Of a stretch of 64,000 bases of DNA, positions 9,154-17,467 are shown one piece after another. The DNA is from Stenotrophomonas maltophilia (GTDB taxonomy: Bacteria > Pseudomonadota > Gammaproteobacteria > Xanthomonadales > Xanthomonadaceae): the NCBI RefSeq assembly GCF_004684085.1, contig NZ_SRHZ01000051.1:104112-168111 (forward strand), given 5' to 3'. Every line of letters begins with the position of its first letter. Within the stretch, counting starts at the first letter, position 1. The position numbers were made by a program, and so were the translations under genes. Under the pieces are notes generated by a model. It made no database searches, was not told where the DNA came from, and saw only the letters and a list, made by a program, of their open reading frames with translations.

Positions 9154-11172
9154 TTAGGCCGGGGGCGTCCCGCTCGAGGGAGCACGAGCGGGCTGCGCAG
9201 ACGTATCGTGAAGCGGTCTAAAATGAATGCGTTCATCAAAGCTGCGCCGTATACGTTGGTAAAGCTGGCGAAGCAGCACGTAGTCCCCGGCTGTGCAGAG
9301 CTTCTCCGGCCCCTGCATAGCACGCTCCATCAGTCGATGGCTGGCAATTACGCGCTGCCCCTCCTGCCTCCAGGTAGCGGTGTAAGAGCCCGCCTCATTC
9401 TCGAAATTGACATCCTCTGGAATCTGTACAATAGAGACCTCCCAAGGAAAATCTAGCTGGTAGACCTCTTTTCGATCTGTCTCCGAGCAGTCATAAGGTG
9501 TGAGATTTGCTTGGGTCGGAGTGCCCCTAACCCGGTCTCGCATTGACTCGGCTGCCACCAATGCCTGCAAAGCTGTAGAGCCTGGCCTAGTAAAATTCAG
9601 CATGCTTTGTGCCTGAATTTCGAAACGCACCTCGAATGGCTTATCCAGGTCGTCAGGGGGGGCACTGGAAGTTAGGGTGCCTACTCCTTGCAGTCCAGCC
9701 TCGCTAATTGCAGCCGCCACAACCTTGGGGCGCGCCGACGCACCAAGACCCGCAATCGAATTACGCATATCGATCTCCGACAGCTCCCCTCCGGTGAAGC
9801 GCTGCGTTATCAACGCATTGCCATCTGCATCGTATCGATAGGTTGATACAGCCTCGGAGCGATTGGACGCGTAGTCTGCCGCCGGGGTTCGCGCCAGCCT
9901 CCCGTCAGCCGTATGCAGGACTGGTCGGCCTCTATCTTGGCTGGGCAGTGTGCCGAATCGCGCTCTTTCCGAAGTTGGGTCAACGTAGATCTCTTGATCT
10001 GGCAGGTATAGGATCGCATGGTCGAACTGGCCAACTACAGGCACTGGCGCCAACGTCGGACCATTTTGGGTGCCTATCAGTACAGGGGTACTTTCAATGC
10101 CTTTGGCAGCGAGCAACGCTTGGAGCAGCGCAACCTTGTCTTTGCAATCCCCATACTTGTTGTCCAACACCAGCTGTGCTGGGTTTGGAACAAGCCCTCC
10201 GTTTCCAAGGTAGACAGCAACGTATCGGATATTGCGCAGTACCCATCGATGCAACACCGCGGCTTGCTCATGCGAATCGCCAAGTCCGGCTGTCAGCTTG
10301 TCCGCGAGCTCCTGAATTCTGGGGGTCACACGCGCAGATTGTGCCGCTTTCAAGTGATAAGCCGAGGCAAGCTCCCGCCAATCGCTGTAGCTGCTAACCA
10401 TCACAAAGTCTGCATACTCTGAGATGGGGCCTGATCGCGCTTGCATTGAAATGGGGTTGAGGTTGCGTAGAGACCATTCCCATTTCGATTTTCCATTTGC
10501 CGACTTGCGCTCACCACCCATAAAGCCCCGGGCAGCAACCTACATCGACGTCGAATCGGGAATAATGACGGTGATGCGGACATCTTCCATGGGGTGGTGC
10601 GGCCCATACATTGTTGCAAACCCAAAATAGCCGGGCAGCGCAGGTTCCCGTTGTGTCTTTCTAGTGCGAATTACAATGCGCGCGCCTTGAGCCAAGCTCG
10701 GATATACCACCACGCGAACCTTGCCATCGGCATGAGTCGCTGAAGATGCGCCCGCCTCGGTCAATTGCGTATAGATGCGGTCATGTGGAACGTTGTGCCG
10801 GGCGCCGTCAACGTCAATCACGTATGCCTCAAGAACTTCAAGGGTCTCCCTGCCCTCAACGTACTCGAATTTTTCTTGGCTGAACTGCTCGACGGCACGC
10901 TGCGTTTGAAGCCGTATCTCTCTGTCCTCGGTCGTGATTTGGCGGCCATCGGGCAATAGCTCAAAAGTGGTATGAAGCCGCACGATCACGAAATCAGCTG
11001 CTGCAGCAGAGTCCAACGTGGCATGGGCGGTGAGGGGTTCATACATCCGATCATCAGGCCGAGCTCCAGCACTCGGAGCAATCGCTAGCAGCAGCGCAGC
11101 GGCTGACAGATACAGGCACGCGACGTAAGTGGAAGGAAGGTGAAGCCTGGTGTTGAAAGCGTCTGAATGCAT
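9154..11172 (-). pseudogene. DUF3857/transglutaminase-core exported protein interrupted by an amber stop
   Basis: Two minus-strand frames, 10540-11172 (210 residues) and 9154-10521 (455 residues), lie in the same reading frame and are separated only by a TAG at 10540-10542. Joined, they give a 672-residue protein: signal peptide (about 14-38), DUF3857 domain, a transglutaminase core around NKYGDCKDKVALLQALL with the catalytic Cys, then a beta-rich DUF3858-like end. Sequence after the stop (VAARGF) continues the DUF3857 domain, so the break is internal. CAG to TAG is the simplest origin. Such proteins are periplasmic and of unknown substrate. It could be a real null allele, a sequencing error, or rarely read through. 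Confidence 0.85.
10540..10542 (-). other. in-frame amber codon splitting the transglutaminase-core gene
   Basis: The minus strand reads TCG ATG TAG GTT GCT GCC CGG here. Reading frame and homology continue on both sides, so a single C-to-T change (Gln codon to stop) would explain it. Confidence 0.85.
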
Positions 11173-11409
11173 ATGGTTGGTTTAATCTGGACTTACACCT
11201 GACGCTATCAGGAATGCGCTCGGAGTCCTCTAGCTTCATCTTTGGCAGATCAATGAGATCTCAAATCTTCTCATCCCTTCTCACTCAGGCGCTCTAGGGC
11301 GCGCAACAGAAGCTCCTGATGCTGAATGAATGAAAGCGGGCTAGACGCCATCGTCCCCCGGTTCTAAGTAGCTCGGCGCTTTGGAGTTCAATCCCCAACG
11401 AGACGGAGA
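11173..11409. other. intergenic region leading into the IS remnant
   Basis: This holds the presumed promoter of the broken transglutaminase gene (minus strand) and the left flank of the IS3-family remnant, whose first conserved-looking bases begin near 11330. No gene is seen and the exact left terminal repeat could not be fixed. Confidence 0.5.
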
Positions 11410-11415
11410 TTGGAC

Positions 11416-12095
11416 ATGAAGAAGCGTTTTTCCGAAGTACAGATCATCGGCTTCCTGCGTGAGGCAGAGGCCGGCATGACGGTGAAAGACTTGTGCCGCC
11501 GCCACGGGTTCAGTGAGGGGTCCTACTACCTGTGGCGCAGCAAGTTTGGCGGCATGAGTGCGCCGGAAGCCAAGCGGCTCAGGAAGCTGGAGTCGGAGAA
11601 TGCGCGGCTGAAGCAGCTGCTGTCCGAGCAGTTGCTGGAGAACGACGTCATCAAGGGCGCCCTGCGAAAAAAGATGGTGAGCGCACCGGCGCACCGGCGC
11701 GCAGGACGCTGGTGCGGTATTTGCAGGAGCGCGGGCTCGGTGAGCGGCGGGCACTGGCCGTGGTACGGATGAGCGCCAGCGCACTGCGCTATGTCCCCCG
11801 TCCTGATCGCAATGTCGAACTGCTCGAGCGGATCCCCGCGCTGGCACAGCGACACAAGCGCTACGGCGTGGGGATGACCATCGTCGACGATGCCACGCAT
11901 GAGGCGGTGGCGATTGAGGTGGAACGGGCGATCTCCGACCACGGCGTGGCACGGGTGCTGGACCGGCTGGCACTGACCCGAGGCTTACCGCAGGTGATTC
12001 GGACCGAAAACGGCAAGGAGATCTGCGGCAAGACGATGGTGGCGCGGGCCTACGGGCGAGGCGTGTAATTGCGCTTGATCCAGCCAGGCAAACCA
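11416..12095 (+). mobile_element. degenerate IS3-family (IS407-like) insertion sequence
   Basis: OrfA begins MKKRFSEVQIIGFLREAEAG and has the usual helix-turn-helix and leucine zipper. An A6G slippery run at 11667-11673 marks the expected programmed -1 shift into OrfB (KKDGERTGAPARRTLVRYL). OrfB is defective in three ways: residues between YGVGM and TIVDDATHEA are missing (deletion near 11877), which removes the first catalytic Asp; the second Asp motif reads RTENGKE instead of RTDNGKE; and the frame stops at 12066-12068, with similarity ending after QPGKP near 12095, so the final catalytic Glu is absent. The element cannot make an active transposase. Confidence 0.85.
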
Positions 12096-12331
12096 GAACC
12101 AATCTGGCGGCGACTTGTCCAAGACTCGCCTTCTGCACGCGCGCTCAGCGCGCAAGCATCGGCTTTGCCGCAAGCGCTACTGTTCGAGCCACCTCATAGG
12201 CGTGGCCGGACTCACTGCGCTCGCCCGACAACGTGATGAGGTGAATAGACGGGTCAGGTTTGGCTCGCTGGACCGTCAAAGCTCCAAGCAAGCGCGCAAT
12301 CGCGCTTGTTCGCGCAGATGCCTTCGTCGCG
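12069..12331. other. intergenic stretch after the IS remnant
   Basis: After the transposase similarity ends there is no convincing gene. An inverted repeat CACCTCAT / ATGAGGTG (at about 12190 and 12235) encloses about 40 bases, and a GCGCGC/GCGCGC palindrome lies near 12140. These could be terminator or remnant recombination structure; I cannot assign them. Confidence 0.45.
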
Positions 12332-12775
12332 CTAGTCACATTCCGAGGCGCCGCGGCTCAAGAGGAAGGCTGCAAAAAGATCGTCTCCCGCTTCTCTTGC
12401 GTAGTTGAGCGCCCCACCCTCATTGATGTCTGCGCCCCGGTCCAGCAGCAGGGTGGCCGCCCTGATCTTGTCATCCGTCCCCATAACCTCATCCTGAGCC
12501 AGCCAAACCAGCGCGGGTTCGTCGTCCTCGTCCTCTGTGCAGGGATACGTATCCGCTGCAATCCCAGCGTCCAACAGCGCACAGATCAGGTCCATATCCA
12601 CCAACAGGCAAGCGCTATGCAGTTGAGGAAACTCAAGTTCCCTCCCGCGCTCGGCAAGAAACGACGGCAGTCCGTCTATTGCTGCTTGCATGGCATCGAA
12701 GGTCATCCTGAACTCAGCACTGGCGGAGTAGTGCCGCCCCCAACCTTGTTGCTCGGCGCGTTGTCGCATATCCAT
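12332..12775 (-). CDS. small ankyrin-repeat protein
   Basis: The ATG at 12775 is chosen because GGAGGG lies five bases upstream, giving 147 residues. The second half has ankyrin-like units: LHSACLLVDMDLICALLDAGIAADT and later ATLLLDRGADINEGGALNYA, then FLLSRGAS. Ankyrin repeats bind proteins. The gene starts 34 bp after the SIR2-like gene stops, on the same strand, so the two probably form an operon and the products may interact. It could act as an inhibitor, sensor or substrate adaptor of the SIR2 enzyme; that role is inferred from context. Confidence 0.75.
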   Translation of the reverse strand: MDMRQRAEQQGWGRHYSASAEFRMTFDAMQAAIDGLPSFLAERGRELEFPQLHSACLLVDMDLICALLDAGIAADTYPCTEDEDDEPALVWLAQDEVMGTDDKIRAATLLLDRGADINEGGALNYAREAGDDLFAAFLLSRGASECD

Positions 12776-12809
12776 GCAACCCTCCATTAGTTGAGGCTTA
12801 CGGCAGCAT

Positions 12810-13775
12810 TCATGCCCAATCAACGAACTCGAGGATGTTACCCATCCTGGTGATGGTAACGTCTTTCCCGAACTGCCTGTTCCAAAACGCCTGCCTATCT
12901 TCCGATGTTCCAGCCCCTTCCCATTCGACCACCCGGATCTTGTCCGGGGCCCGTCGCTCAAGCAACTCGTTGAGATGAACGTCCAATCCGGAGTAGCCAA
13001 AGAGAAGAACCTCACACGATTCAGCCAAGGCTTTCTCGAGGTGCTCCCAGTAGCTCTGCAGCAGCGAGGAAGCGGCAATCACTGTGGGCTTGTGCTTCAC
13101 GTGCGTCAGAACGATGTGCGACCCAACCACATCTTCGTCGCTGCCCAAAGCCCCTTGGGTGAGTTTGACTACCACGCCATCCTGATCGACGAACAACGGG
13201 GAACCGTGCAAATGCATGTAGTAGCCGAAGGTCCGGCCCCACTTTCGTTCCAGGTTTTCGGCGGAGAAGCCTGAGGAAAGCAGTCCGTCAACCAGTGCGC
13301 CGCCGTAGCCGTCAAGGACTCGCGCCTCGATCATCCGCTGATACAGCAAGTTGTCGTAGTTGAGTGTTGCCACATGTGAACGCGATTCATGCAGGAACGC
13401 TGCAAGTGGAACCGCGAACTCCATGGGAAGCGCCAAGTCGCGCTGATGCAGCTCGAGTGCCGTGTGATAGAGGAACTTGCGCACGGCTGCTGGGAAGCGC
13501 TGGCCGTGCTCGCTGAGCCAGTGGGCGCCGCCTCTGCCCATGTGGGCCAAGAAGTCGCAGGACGATACGACCAGCTGGAGGCTATCGAGATCCTCCTCTG
13601 CGTGGGGCCGCTCGGTGTCCCCGTCGTCGACCAGGCAACACCTGACCAGCGCTCGTGTCTCCTCGTTGAAGACACCCTCGCCCTCCCAAGCCCTTCCGAT
13701 CGCATTGTCCAGCGAGAAGAACTCTGGATCCAAGGCCATGCCAAGGCCGTTTCCAAATATCAGCGTCTTCCTCAA
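12810..13775 (-). CDS. SIR2-like domain protein, probable NADase
   Basis: A TTG start at 13775 has GGAGGA six to seven bases upstream. The 321-residue product carries the SIR2-like core motifs in order: a glycine-rich nucleotide loop (LIFGNGLGMAL, 5-15), the ATLNYDNLL motif with Asn139 and Asp141, and the MHLHG motif with His190. A later segment (EVLLFGYSGLDVHLNELL) matches the C-terminal part of SIR2_2-type proteins. In known bacterial anti-phage systems such proteins degrade NAD+ on infection. No signal peptide or membrane segment is visible. The partner is the adjacent ankyrin gene. Defence is inferred from family and island context, not shown. Confidence 0.8.
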   Translation of the reverse strand: MRKTLIFGNGLGMALDPEFFSLDNAIGRAWEGEGVFNEETRALVRCCLVDDGDTERPHAEEDLDSLQLVVSSCDFLAHMGRGGAHWLSEHGQRFPAAVRKFLYHTALELHQRDLALPMEFAVPLAAFLHESRSHVATLNYDNLLYQRMIEARVLDGYGGALVDGLLSSGFSAENLERKWGRTFGYYMHLHGSPLFVDQDGVVVKLTQGALGSDEDVVGSHIVLTHVKHKPTVIAASSLLQSYWEHLEKALAESCEVLLFGYSGLDVHLNELLERRAPDKIRVVEWEGAGTSEDRQAFWNRQFGKDVTITRMGNILEFVDWA

Positions 13776-13958
13776 GCCTGTTCCTCCATGGACGTTGGCA
13801 GTAGCCCCCTACCGAGGGCCTACTCGCCTATCGGCGCCAAGAGAAGAATCTTGAGGTAGACCGCCTGCAACCTACCGGTGGCGACAGGGCCATTGCGTAT
13901 CACCTGGCCGACGGACGCCTGACTCGCTTGTTTTCCGGTGGGGGCAACGCGTCGAGAT

Positions 13959-14297
13959 TCAGGACTTGCTCTTCCCGGCGAAATCCTTGAGCTTCTCAAG
14001 GGCTTCTCGCTGCTTGGCCGCAGGCAGCTTGCTGACCAGCAAGATGATCTCCGCCAGCGTGTCCGACGTGGCATGGAAATACGCGACCGGCAGGCCCAGC
14101 GCTTTGGCCAGCGCCTCAGACGTAGCTGGGTCCGGGTCGTGCTGCCCGGTCTCGTAGCGGCTCACCCGGGTCGCCCCAGAGACTGAGTCCACCATCCCGA
14201 TGCGCTCGGCCAGTTGTGCCTGCGTCCAACCTCGGGCGATCCGCGCACTGCGCAGGCGTTTGCCGTAGATCGTCGAGGGCGTCTTGGGTTGCGGCAT
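13959..14297 (-). CDS. XRE/Cro-CI family HTH regulator
   Basis: A start at 14297 gives 112 residues and trims an unlikely N-terminal extension that would reach 14357. The helix-turn-helix covers about residues 12-72 (KRLRSARIARGWTQAQLAERIG ... SRYETGQHDPDPATSEALAKAL), followed by a short charged helical tail. Cytoplasmic DNA-binding repressor or activator. It lies about 180 bp upstream of the SIR2-ankyrin pair on the same strand and is divergent from the envelope cassette at 14409, so it could control either. Confidence 0.9.
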   Translation of the reverse strand: MPQPKTPSTIYGKRLRSARIARGWTQAQLAERIGMVDSVSGATRVSRYETGQHDPDPATSEALAKALGLPVAYFHATSDTLAEIILLVSKLPAAKQREALEKLKDFAGKSKS

Positions 14298-14408
14298 CCG
14301 AAAACTTGCACCACAGCTGAATTCCCTCTCAGTTTGACGGTTGGAACTCGGTTGCACATCTGCGATTATCGTAAATGCCGCCGGGTTGGCGGTCTACAGG
14401 GGCTGCAT

Positions 14409-15182
14409 ATGAAGCACTCACGACACGGAGCGGTCGCCTCGCTCCTTGCACTGTCTTTCTCCCTCCCCGTCCTTGCCCAGGAAGAGGTCACGGCGGCTCC
14501 GAACAGGCCTGGCTTCTTCCGCCAGCTTGGGGCCAGCCTCAAGGACGCCGGGCAGCAGGCCATCGGCATCAAGTCCTCCCCCACGAACCGGGCGGCGCCT
14601 GGACGCTCGAACGGCTTGGGAGCCGCCTACACGCCTCTCAGTGGGGCCGGGAAGCTGCCGGGCCTCTTCAAGGGCGACAACCACCAGCAAGCCCAGCTCG
14701 GAAAGTTGGAGTGGCCGCGCGTCGCGCTGACCTTCCAGGAATGGGGCACCTCTATGCCGTGTTGGACGGTCGAAGCCCGCATCTGGACTAGCTCTTCCGC
14801 CTCAACCACCGAGACCTTCCGGACCTGCTCCAGGGCGGCAGTGACCGAGACGGATGACCTGGGCGACACAGCGGAGCTCAACACGTCGGCGCTCTGGAAG
14901 GGGCGGGACACGCTGACGGGCATTCGAGTGCCTGCGGGCAAGCCCAACACCGGGGCCAGCCGCTCGACCGGTCCCAACCCGCCGGCGCAGCCTTTCGTCG
15001 TCAACGTAAGCCGCCCCGGTGTGTCCGATCGAGCCGTTGATGTGGCCTTTCGGGTGGCGTGGGTGTCCGGTTTCATCCAAACCTCCGACCTTCATCCGGG
15101 GCCGAGTGGCCTGCTGACCCCGTTCAAGGACGCCAGGATGTGGATCGCAGGGTTTAACGCCGACGGCAACCGCGATCGCTGA
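14409..15182 (+). CDS. exported protein of unknown function
   Basis: ATG 14409 with AGGGG about seven bases upstream begins a 257-residue protein with a clean signal peptide (MKHSRHGAVASLLALSFSLP-VLAQ). The mature part has three or four Cys residues (SMPCWTVEARIW, FRTCSRAAV) and no domain I recognise. It is the first of three consecutive plus-strand genes of unknown function whose products are exported, lipidated and membrane-bound, suggesting an envelope complex. The GC content resembles core genes more than the AT-rich parts of the island. Confidence 0.7.
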   Translation: MKHSRHGAVASLLALSFSLPVLAQEEVTAAPNRPGFFRQLGASLKDAGQQAIGIKSSPTNRAAPGRSNGLGAAYTPLSGAGKLPGLFKGDNHQQAQLGKLEWPRVALTFQEWGTSMPCWTVEARIWTSSSASTTETFRTCSRAAVTETDDLGDTAELNTSALWKGRDTLTGIRVPAGKPNTGASRSTGPNPPAQPFVVNVSRPGVSDRAVDVAFRVAWVSGFIQTSDLHPGPSGLLTPFKDARMWIAGFNADGNRDR

Positions 15183-15223
15183 ACACCGGGACCTGAGCGC
15201 CCACCAATAGGATGAGAAACGAC

Positions 15224-15529
15224 ATGAAAGCATGGACTCTGGCCGCCGCCGCGGCCCTTTGCCTCACCGGCTGCAGCAGCAAGCCGTCCCAAGGAGAAGC
15301 CAAGCAAGCCCTTGCCGACCTGATGGCACAAAGCGCCTCGGCCCCCGTCGTCACGATCGATGGTTTCACCCTGACCGCGTGCACGCGGGCGGAGGACGCG
15401 GACGGCTATCGATGCGATACGCGAGGCACAGTGGTGATGGACATGATGGGCAATCGAGTCCCGCTTCCGGTCGACAAAAACTTGCGGTATGCCAAGACCG
15501 ATGGAACCTGGAAGGCCTACGCCCAATGA
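15224..15529 (+). CDS. small lipoprotein of unknown function
   Basis: The 101-residue product has a lipoprotein signal ending LCLTGCSS (lipobox LTGC, acylated Cys at about residue 18). The start at 15224 is preferred to 15212 because GGATGAG then lies upstream at a usable distance. The mature part is about 83 residues with two more Cys (LTACTRAEDADGYRC) that could form a disulfide. It follows the exported protein by 41 bp and overlaps the next gene by four bases (ATGA). Confidence 0.75.
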   Translation: MKAWTLAAAAALCLTGCSSKPSQGEAKQALADLMAQSASAPVVTIDGFTLTACTRAEDADGYRCDTRGTVVMDMMGNRVPLPVDKNLRYAKTDGTWKAYAQ

Positions 15530-15894
15530 AGAGCCAGCCCCCTTCCCTGCGTTTTGCCCACCCAGATCGTGTAACCGCGCCTTCTAGCCGGAACATCAAA
15601 AGTGTGAGGACTCCCCGGGAGCGATTCTTCTGGTGGTATTCGCTGTCCCTGCTCTTCCTCGGCCCTTTCGGGTTCATTGTCGGGCCGCTCATGGCCCGGC
15701 GGGGAACGCGGAAGGTAGAACAGAATCACCCCGCGGCGGCCTGGGAGGCTCGGCAGCGCGATCACGGGTTCACTTGGTGGCAGTGGTGGATCATGACGCC
15801 GCTGACTCTCATGGGCGCCCTGTGGGTGTTCGGGCTGTTGAGTGGGTTGCCCATGATGATCCTGGTGCTTTGGACACAACTTACCCAGACGTAG
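15526..15894 (+). CDS. small membrane protein of unknown function
   Basis: ATG 15526 overlaps the stop of the lipoprotein gene (ATGA), showing translational coupling. The 122-residue product has two transmembrane helices: about 36-55 (WWYSLSLLFLGPFGFIVGPL) and about 87-117 (WWIMTPLTLMGALWVFGLL and following), separated by a charged loop. No family recognised. It closes the three-gene cassette 14409-15894, followed by a hairpin at 15917-15936. Confidence 0.7.
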   Translation: MKSQPPSLRFAHPDRVTAPSSRNIKSVRTPRERFFWWYSLSLLFLGPFGFIVGPLMARRGTRKVEQNHPAAAWEARQRDHGFTWWQWWIMTPLTLMGALWVFGLLSGLPMMILVLWTQLTQT

Positions 15895-15916
15895 GAACGA
15901 TCCCGCTTCAGCAAGA

Positions 15917-15936
15917 AGGCCCCCAAGTTGGGGCCT
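15917..15936 (+). terminator. hairpin after the envelope cassette
   Basis: AGGCCCC and GGGGCCT form a perfect 7-bp stem 23 bases after the last stop of the cassette. There is no T run, so terminator strength is uncertain. Confidence 0.45.
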
Positions 15937-16420
15937 CGCGTTCTGAAGTTCGCGCACGCAACCGATCAACAAATCTTGCGCTGCCATGCTCCAAAACTTG
16001 GCGTTCCCATCGCCCTCCGGGATGATCGAGGCGGTGGGTGGCGGGCTGGGTCTTCTTAGCAACGCTTTTTCTCCGTTGGGCTTAAGCGGATTGCTCGCGA
16101 ACCGATTCGGGGAGTCGAAAGGCCGTGCAGCACCTCGTCAGCAACTGACCGGCAGCGCAGGCGCCCCATAGGCCGAAACGAAGAGAAGGAGTGAGAAGCA
16201 GTTGCGCACGGACGCGTGGCCCCAAGGCTTCGCACCCGTCAGCCGCGCCCACCGGAGAAGTGGCAAGGTTTCAGAACGCCCTCCCCTCGTGATCTGGTGG
16301 AGAGCTTGGCGGCTAGCGCAACTGGGTAGGCGCCCGATCCGCTCTCCTCGGGCAATCTCAGTCATTGCCAGCCATTGACTGGGCTTTTGCTCTTCCCAAG
16401 CCCGGCGCCAGAACGAATAA
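15937..16420. other. gene-poor stretch
   Basis: About 480 bases with only short overlapping frames on both strands (for example 15986-16171 plus, 16138-16365 minus) that lack convincing ribosome sites or recognisable products. I see nothing else in it. Confidence 0.5.
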
Positions 16421-16436
16421 GGGGCCCGAAGGCCCC
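16421..16436 (-). terminator. rho-independent-like terminator
   Basis: On the minus strand GGGGCC-TTCG-GGCCCC is followed by TTATT, immediately after the stop codon of the 16441-16677 gene. Confidence 0.65.
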
Positions 16437-16440
16437 CTCC

Positions 16441-16677
16441 TCATCCGAATGGGTGATGCGACCCGAACACGGTCCACCCTCGGTCCATCAGGTTGCATCG
16501 ATGCAGCCAGCGTTCTCTCTCAGTCATCCTCAAAGGGTGCTCCACGGAGACCTCAACCGGTTCCAACGAACCAAGGACTGGCGGCAGCGTCGGATGGTCA
16601 TCCTGGAACAGGACGTGGAGGTGCTCGCCAGTGTGGTCGGCGGTCATTCGATACAGCGTTAGGGTTGGTTTGCTCAT
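16441..16677 (-). CDS. small hypothetical protein
   Basis: The 78-residue frame begins at ATG 16677 with GGAGAA five bases upstream and ends five bases before a good terminator hairpin, which together support it as a real gene. The product (MSKPTLTLYRMTADHTGEHL...) is soluble, rich in His and Glu, and not recognised. It is alone on this strand between the envelope cassette and the lipoprotein gene at 16847. Confidence 0.6.
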   Translation of the reverse strand: MSKPTLTLYRMTADHTGEHLHVLFQDDHPTLPPVLGSLEPVEVSVEHPLRMTERERWLHRCNLMDRGWTVFGSHHPFG

Positions 16678-16846
16678 GGAAATTCTCCTATTGGGTAGCG
16701 TCGAAGCCGAGCTGGCTTGACCCCCTTACTTATCCTCACGCACCCAAAAACTCGAACAGCTCCTGTGCCACAAGGGTTTCCATTTGAAAGAAGCGCTGGA
16801 AGATCTGAGTTCCACTATGCTTTGGCGAACAGGGGAACAGATCACC

Positions 16847-17113
16847 ATGAGCCAACGAATCATTGGGCTGGCCTTCATGGCCATGCTCGCTGGATGCAAC
16901 GCACCCACTTCACCGCCCACTGCGGCTCCCGAACCGATAGCGCTTCCTGCACCTGTCGCGGAACCCGAACCAGCCACCGTTCCGGATGAAACACCCGCTC
17001 CTGCAGCCGATGAACCGAAGGCACACGCCGATGATCCGGCGGTGGTCGCGCGGCTGAGAAAGCTGATCGAAGAAAGGGAGGCATTGGGCACGAAGGTGTT
17101 CCAGGCTGGTTGA
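16847..17113 (+). CDS. Pro/Ala-rich lipoprotein; probable N-terminal part of the interrupted ClpP-like protein
   Basis: The start at 16847 gives 88 residues with a lipoprotein signal (MSQRIIGLAFMAMLAGC, lipobox LAGC), then a Pro-Ala-Glu linker (about 20-60) and a short charged helix (VVARLRKLIEEREALG). The TGA stop at 17111-17113 falls three bases before an insertion sequence. If the insertion and its GATC duplication are removed, the next codons continue in the same frame into the ClpP-like coding region at 18369, so this may be the exported N-terminus of one original gene with a stop codon between. It could also be an independent small lipoprotein. Confidence 0.6.
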   Translation: MSQRIIGLAFMAMLAGCNAPTSPPTAAPEPIALPAPVAEPEPATVPDETPAPAADEPKAHADDPAVVARLRKLIEEREALGTKVFQAG

Positions 17114-17115
17114 TC
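17112..17115. repeat. target-site duplication GATC, left copy
   Basis: GATC abuts the left inverted repeat and is repeated at 18361-18364 directly after the right inverted repeat. Confidence 0.85.
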
Positions 17116-17173
17116 TGGCTCCCCGTCAGCGGACGCCAAGAAGCGATACTTTGATCGCACTTGGAGGTTCCTC

Positions 17174-17467
17174 ATGTCTCATATCACCCGCCGCAGTTAC
17201 ACCGATGAGTTCAAGCATCAGGCTGTAGAACTGGCCGAGTCACTAGGCCCAGCCGCAGCCGCTCGCCAACTGGAGATGTCGGTCAAAACCCTGGCTAACT
17301 GGGTTGACGCTGTTCGGGCCGGCCGGTCGTTGACTTCGGAGGCCCGTAGACCCGCCACCGATCTGGAAAGCGAGATCAGCCGCCTTCGGGCCGAAAATGC
17401 CAACCTGCGGATGGAGCGGGAAATCCTAAAAAAAGCGGCGGCGTTCTTTGCCAAAGAGTCCAAGTGA
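17174..17467 (+). CDS. IS3-family transposase OrfA
   Basis: The 97-residue product has an N-terminal helix-turn-helix (RRSYTDEFKHQAVELAESLG ... KTLANWV) and a C-terminal coiled coil (ESEISRLRAENANLRMEREILKKAAAFFAK). It binds the terminal repeats and regulates transposition. An A7G run at 17428-17435 near its end is the expected slippery site for a -1 frameshift that makes the OrfAB fusion transposase. Its stop overlaps the orfB start. Confidence 0.95.
   Translation: MSHITRRSYTDEFKHQAVELAESLGPAAAARQLEMSVKTLANWVDAVRAGRSLTSEARRPATDLESEISRLRAENANLRMEREILKKAAAFFAKESK

Noticed and set aside
13331..13859. Alternative frames over the SIR2-like gene
   Set aside because: The frame with the NYD and HLHG motifs and a good ribosome site explains the region.
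15986..16365. Two short frames on opposite strands
   Set aside because: No ribosome sites and no recognisable sequence; treated as non-coding.
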